In this document: positions 21,358-22,021 of the stretch, piece by piece | Layout of the letters: each line of letters begins with the position of its first letter | How positions within the stretch are numbered: the stretch's first letter is position 1 | Virus record (IMG/VR): IMGVR_UViG_3300040807_002991 | Coordinates: 1 to 22,021 of that record | Direction: 5' to 3' (one strand) | DNA from: a virus | Length of the DNA stretch: 22,021 nucleotides | Notes under the pieces: generated by a model | What the model was told of the DNA's origin: nothing | Seen by the model: the letters and a program-made list of their open reading frames with translations, nothing else | Database searches by the model: none | Made by a program: the position numbers and the translations under genes

Positions 21358-22021
21358 TTAACTTTTGGAACTCCACTGTGATATCAGCCAGGGACCTAAC
21401 TGTGTTTGGATCCACTTCTCATAGGGTTCCATCACAAAATGGATCGAATCTGCCAGCCAACTTTTCACTGTTTCTTCTCCGTGGGTTTCGATCAACCATG
21501 GTTTGAATGCGAATCTTTCCTTGCCTAGCAACCAGTTGTTGCTCCATCTTGGTTTGAAAATATTATTGTATGCATCCGATTTACTCCATTCATCTGTGGG
21601 GTGCTGGAAGTAGAGCCAACAGTTGATGTTGTTGTTCCTACAGATTTCAGTGATATAATCTATGTGCTGTAGGTACAGGATGACATTGCGGTCGCTCACT
21701 GATTCGTACACTGCCCGGAAGTACATATAGTCCACCAAAATTTCCAGTGCCCGATCCGTGCCAGGCATATGTTCAACGAGATTGCCGAGTTTGTTGATGA
21801 CAAACTGCTTGGTATTGTCATTGAGGATGCCGTCTCTCATCTCAGTGGCCATCCTTTGGATGGTATCAATATCCTGTGTACTGCGTGTCTTGTACAAGGC
21901 CTCATAGTATGACAACGCTTCTGTGCTGGACACCGAAGTCCTGTATGATCTCAGTTTGTCGGTGAATGGTGTCCTTCCTTGGTTCGTGGCCATGGTCCAT
22001 CTGTCTTCGATGGCCGTTCCA
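21358..22021 (-). CDS. SGNH-hydrolase-like protein, C-terminal part (cut by window end)
   Basis: The minus-strand frame stays open to the right edge, with at least nine codons (GTAIEDRWT) before the first ATG at 21993, so it is probably the end of a longer gene. The visible part is helical with a strand NINCWLYFQHPTDEW and ends with ADSIHFVMEPYEKWIQTQLGPWL. The DSIH placed 25-30 residues before the C-terminus and followed by a helix and PWL resembles SGNH block V (D-x-x-H) and its closing helix. The nucleophile block would be beyond the window. It begins the visible minus-strand operon with the radical SAM genes. If the family call is right it is the third SGNH-like gene here. Confidence 0.5.
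   Translation of the reverse strand, partial: GTAIEDRWTMATNQGRTPFTDKLRSYRTSVSSTEALSYYEALYKTRSTQDIDTIQRMATEMRDGILNDNTKQFVINKLGNLVEHMPGTDRALEILVDYMYFRAVYESVSDRNVILYLQHIDYITEICRNNNINCWLYFQHPTDEWSKSDAYNNIFKPRWSNNWLLGKERFAFKPWLIETHGEETVKSWLADSIHFVMEPYEKWIQTQLGPWLISQWSSKS

Noticed and set aside
1-22021. Bacterial chromosome rather than phage
   Set aside because: KdsA, ferredoxin, SufE and UDP-sugar dehydrogenase alone could be bacterial, but the gp41/gp61/gp62-type genes, late promoter motif, structural protein, tiny genes and constant overlaps fit a T4-like phage.
1-22021. tRNA genes, CRISPR arrays, insertion sequences, integrase or attachment sites
   Set aside because: No cloverleaf-like segment, spaced repeats, transposase or integrase motifs were noticed by reading; a covariance-model search could still find a tRNA.

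Overview
The window looks like part of the genome of a T4-like marine myovirus. It is AT-rich and densely packed, with many 1-20 bp gene overlaps. It carries a T4-type replisome set: a helicase of the gp41/DnaB type, a gp61-type primase and a probable gp62 clamp-loader subunit. A D12-class Dam methylase, a DUF3307 membrane protein, a tail/structural protein behind a T4-like late promoter motif, and typical marine-phage auxiliary genes (speD, sufE, twitch-type radical SAM genes) complete the picture. The glycan genes (kdsA, a UDP-sugar dehydrogenase) and low GC fit a Gram-negative, probably alphaproteobacterial (SAR11-like) host. That host guess is inference; no host marker was seen.

Layout. 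1-2243 (+): tail of an unknown gene, metal-type KdsA, and an SGNH-like protein. 2253-5526 (+): gp62-like protein, 7Fe ferredoxin, small membrane protein, a radical SAM gene wedged between two copies of a 50-bp repeat that encodes the start of the next gene, a zinc-finger protein, and an MBD4-like DNA glycosylase. 5577-6693 (+): promoter and palindrome, four tiny unknown genes and a membrane protein. 6723-7283 (+): a 186-aa miniature C-family DNA polymerase palm/fingers protein. 7266-7640 (-): conserved phage protein of unknown function. 7709-8932 (+): structural protein and DUF3307 protein. 8963-14036 (+): primase, nucleotidyltransferase, Dam, SufE, SpeD, gp41 helicase and an SGNH-like protein, nearly all overlapping. 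14085-14278 (+): two micro-ORFs. 14275-15966 (-): a 563-aa PHP-less C-family DNA polymerase. 16104-17843 (+): YqgE/AlgH-like protein and nucleotide-sugar dehydrogenase. 17840-22021 (-): a tight operon of an SGNH-like protein (cut by the window edge), radical SAM B, an acidic 139-aa protein, a nitroreductase-like protein and radical SAM A.

How it fits together. Replication and repair (gp41, gp61, gp62, Dam, glycosylase, two C-family polymerase relatives) is interleaved with a redox/Fe-S/SAM set (three radical SAM enzymes, 7Fe ferredoxin, SufE, nitroreductase-like, SpeD) and a surface-glycan set (KdsA, UDP-sugar dehydrogenase, three SGNH-like proteins). The ferredoxin and SufE could supply electrons and sulfur to the radical SAM enzymes (inference).

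The least expected signals are: (1) consensus-like sigma70 promoters whose -35 box starts 34-35 nt before the ATG of several genes, predicting leaderless mRNAs; (2) two C-family polymerase relatives in a T4-type replication region, one starting directly at its catalytic Asp motif; (3) the duplicated gene start around a radical SAM gene; (4) an MBD4-like glycosylase; and (5) a paired radical SAM/nitroreductase operon. No tRNA, rRNA, CRISPR array, insertion sequence or integrase was seen, and no gene-free stretch exceeds 300 bases.
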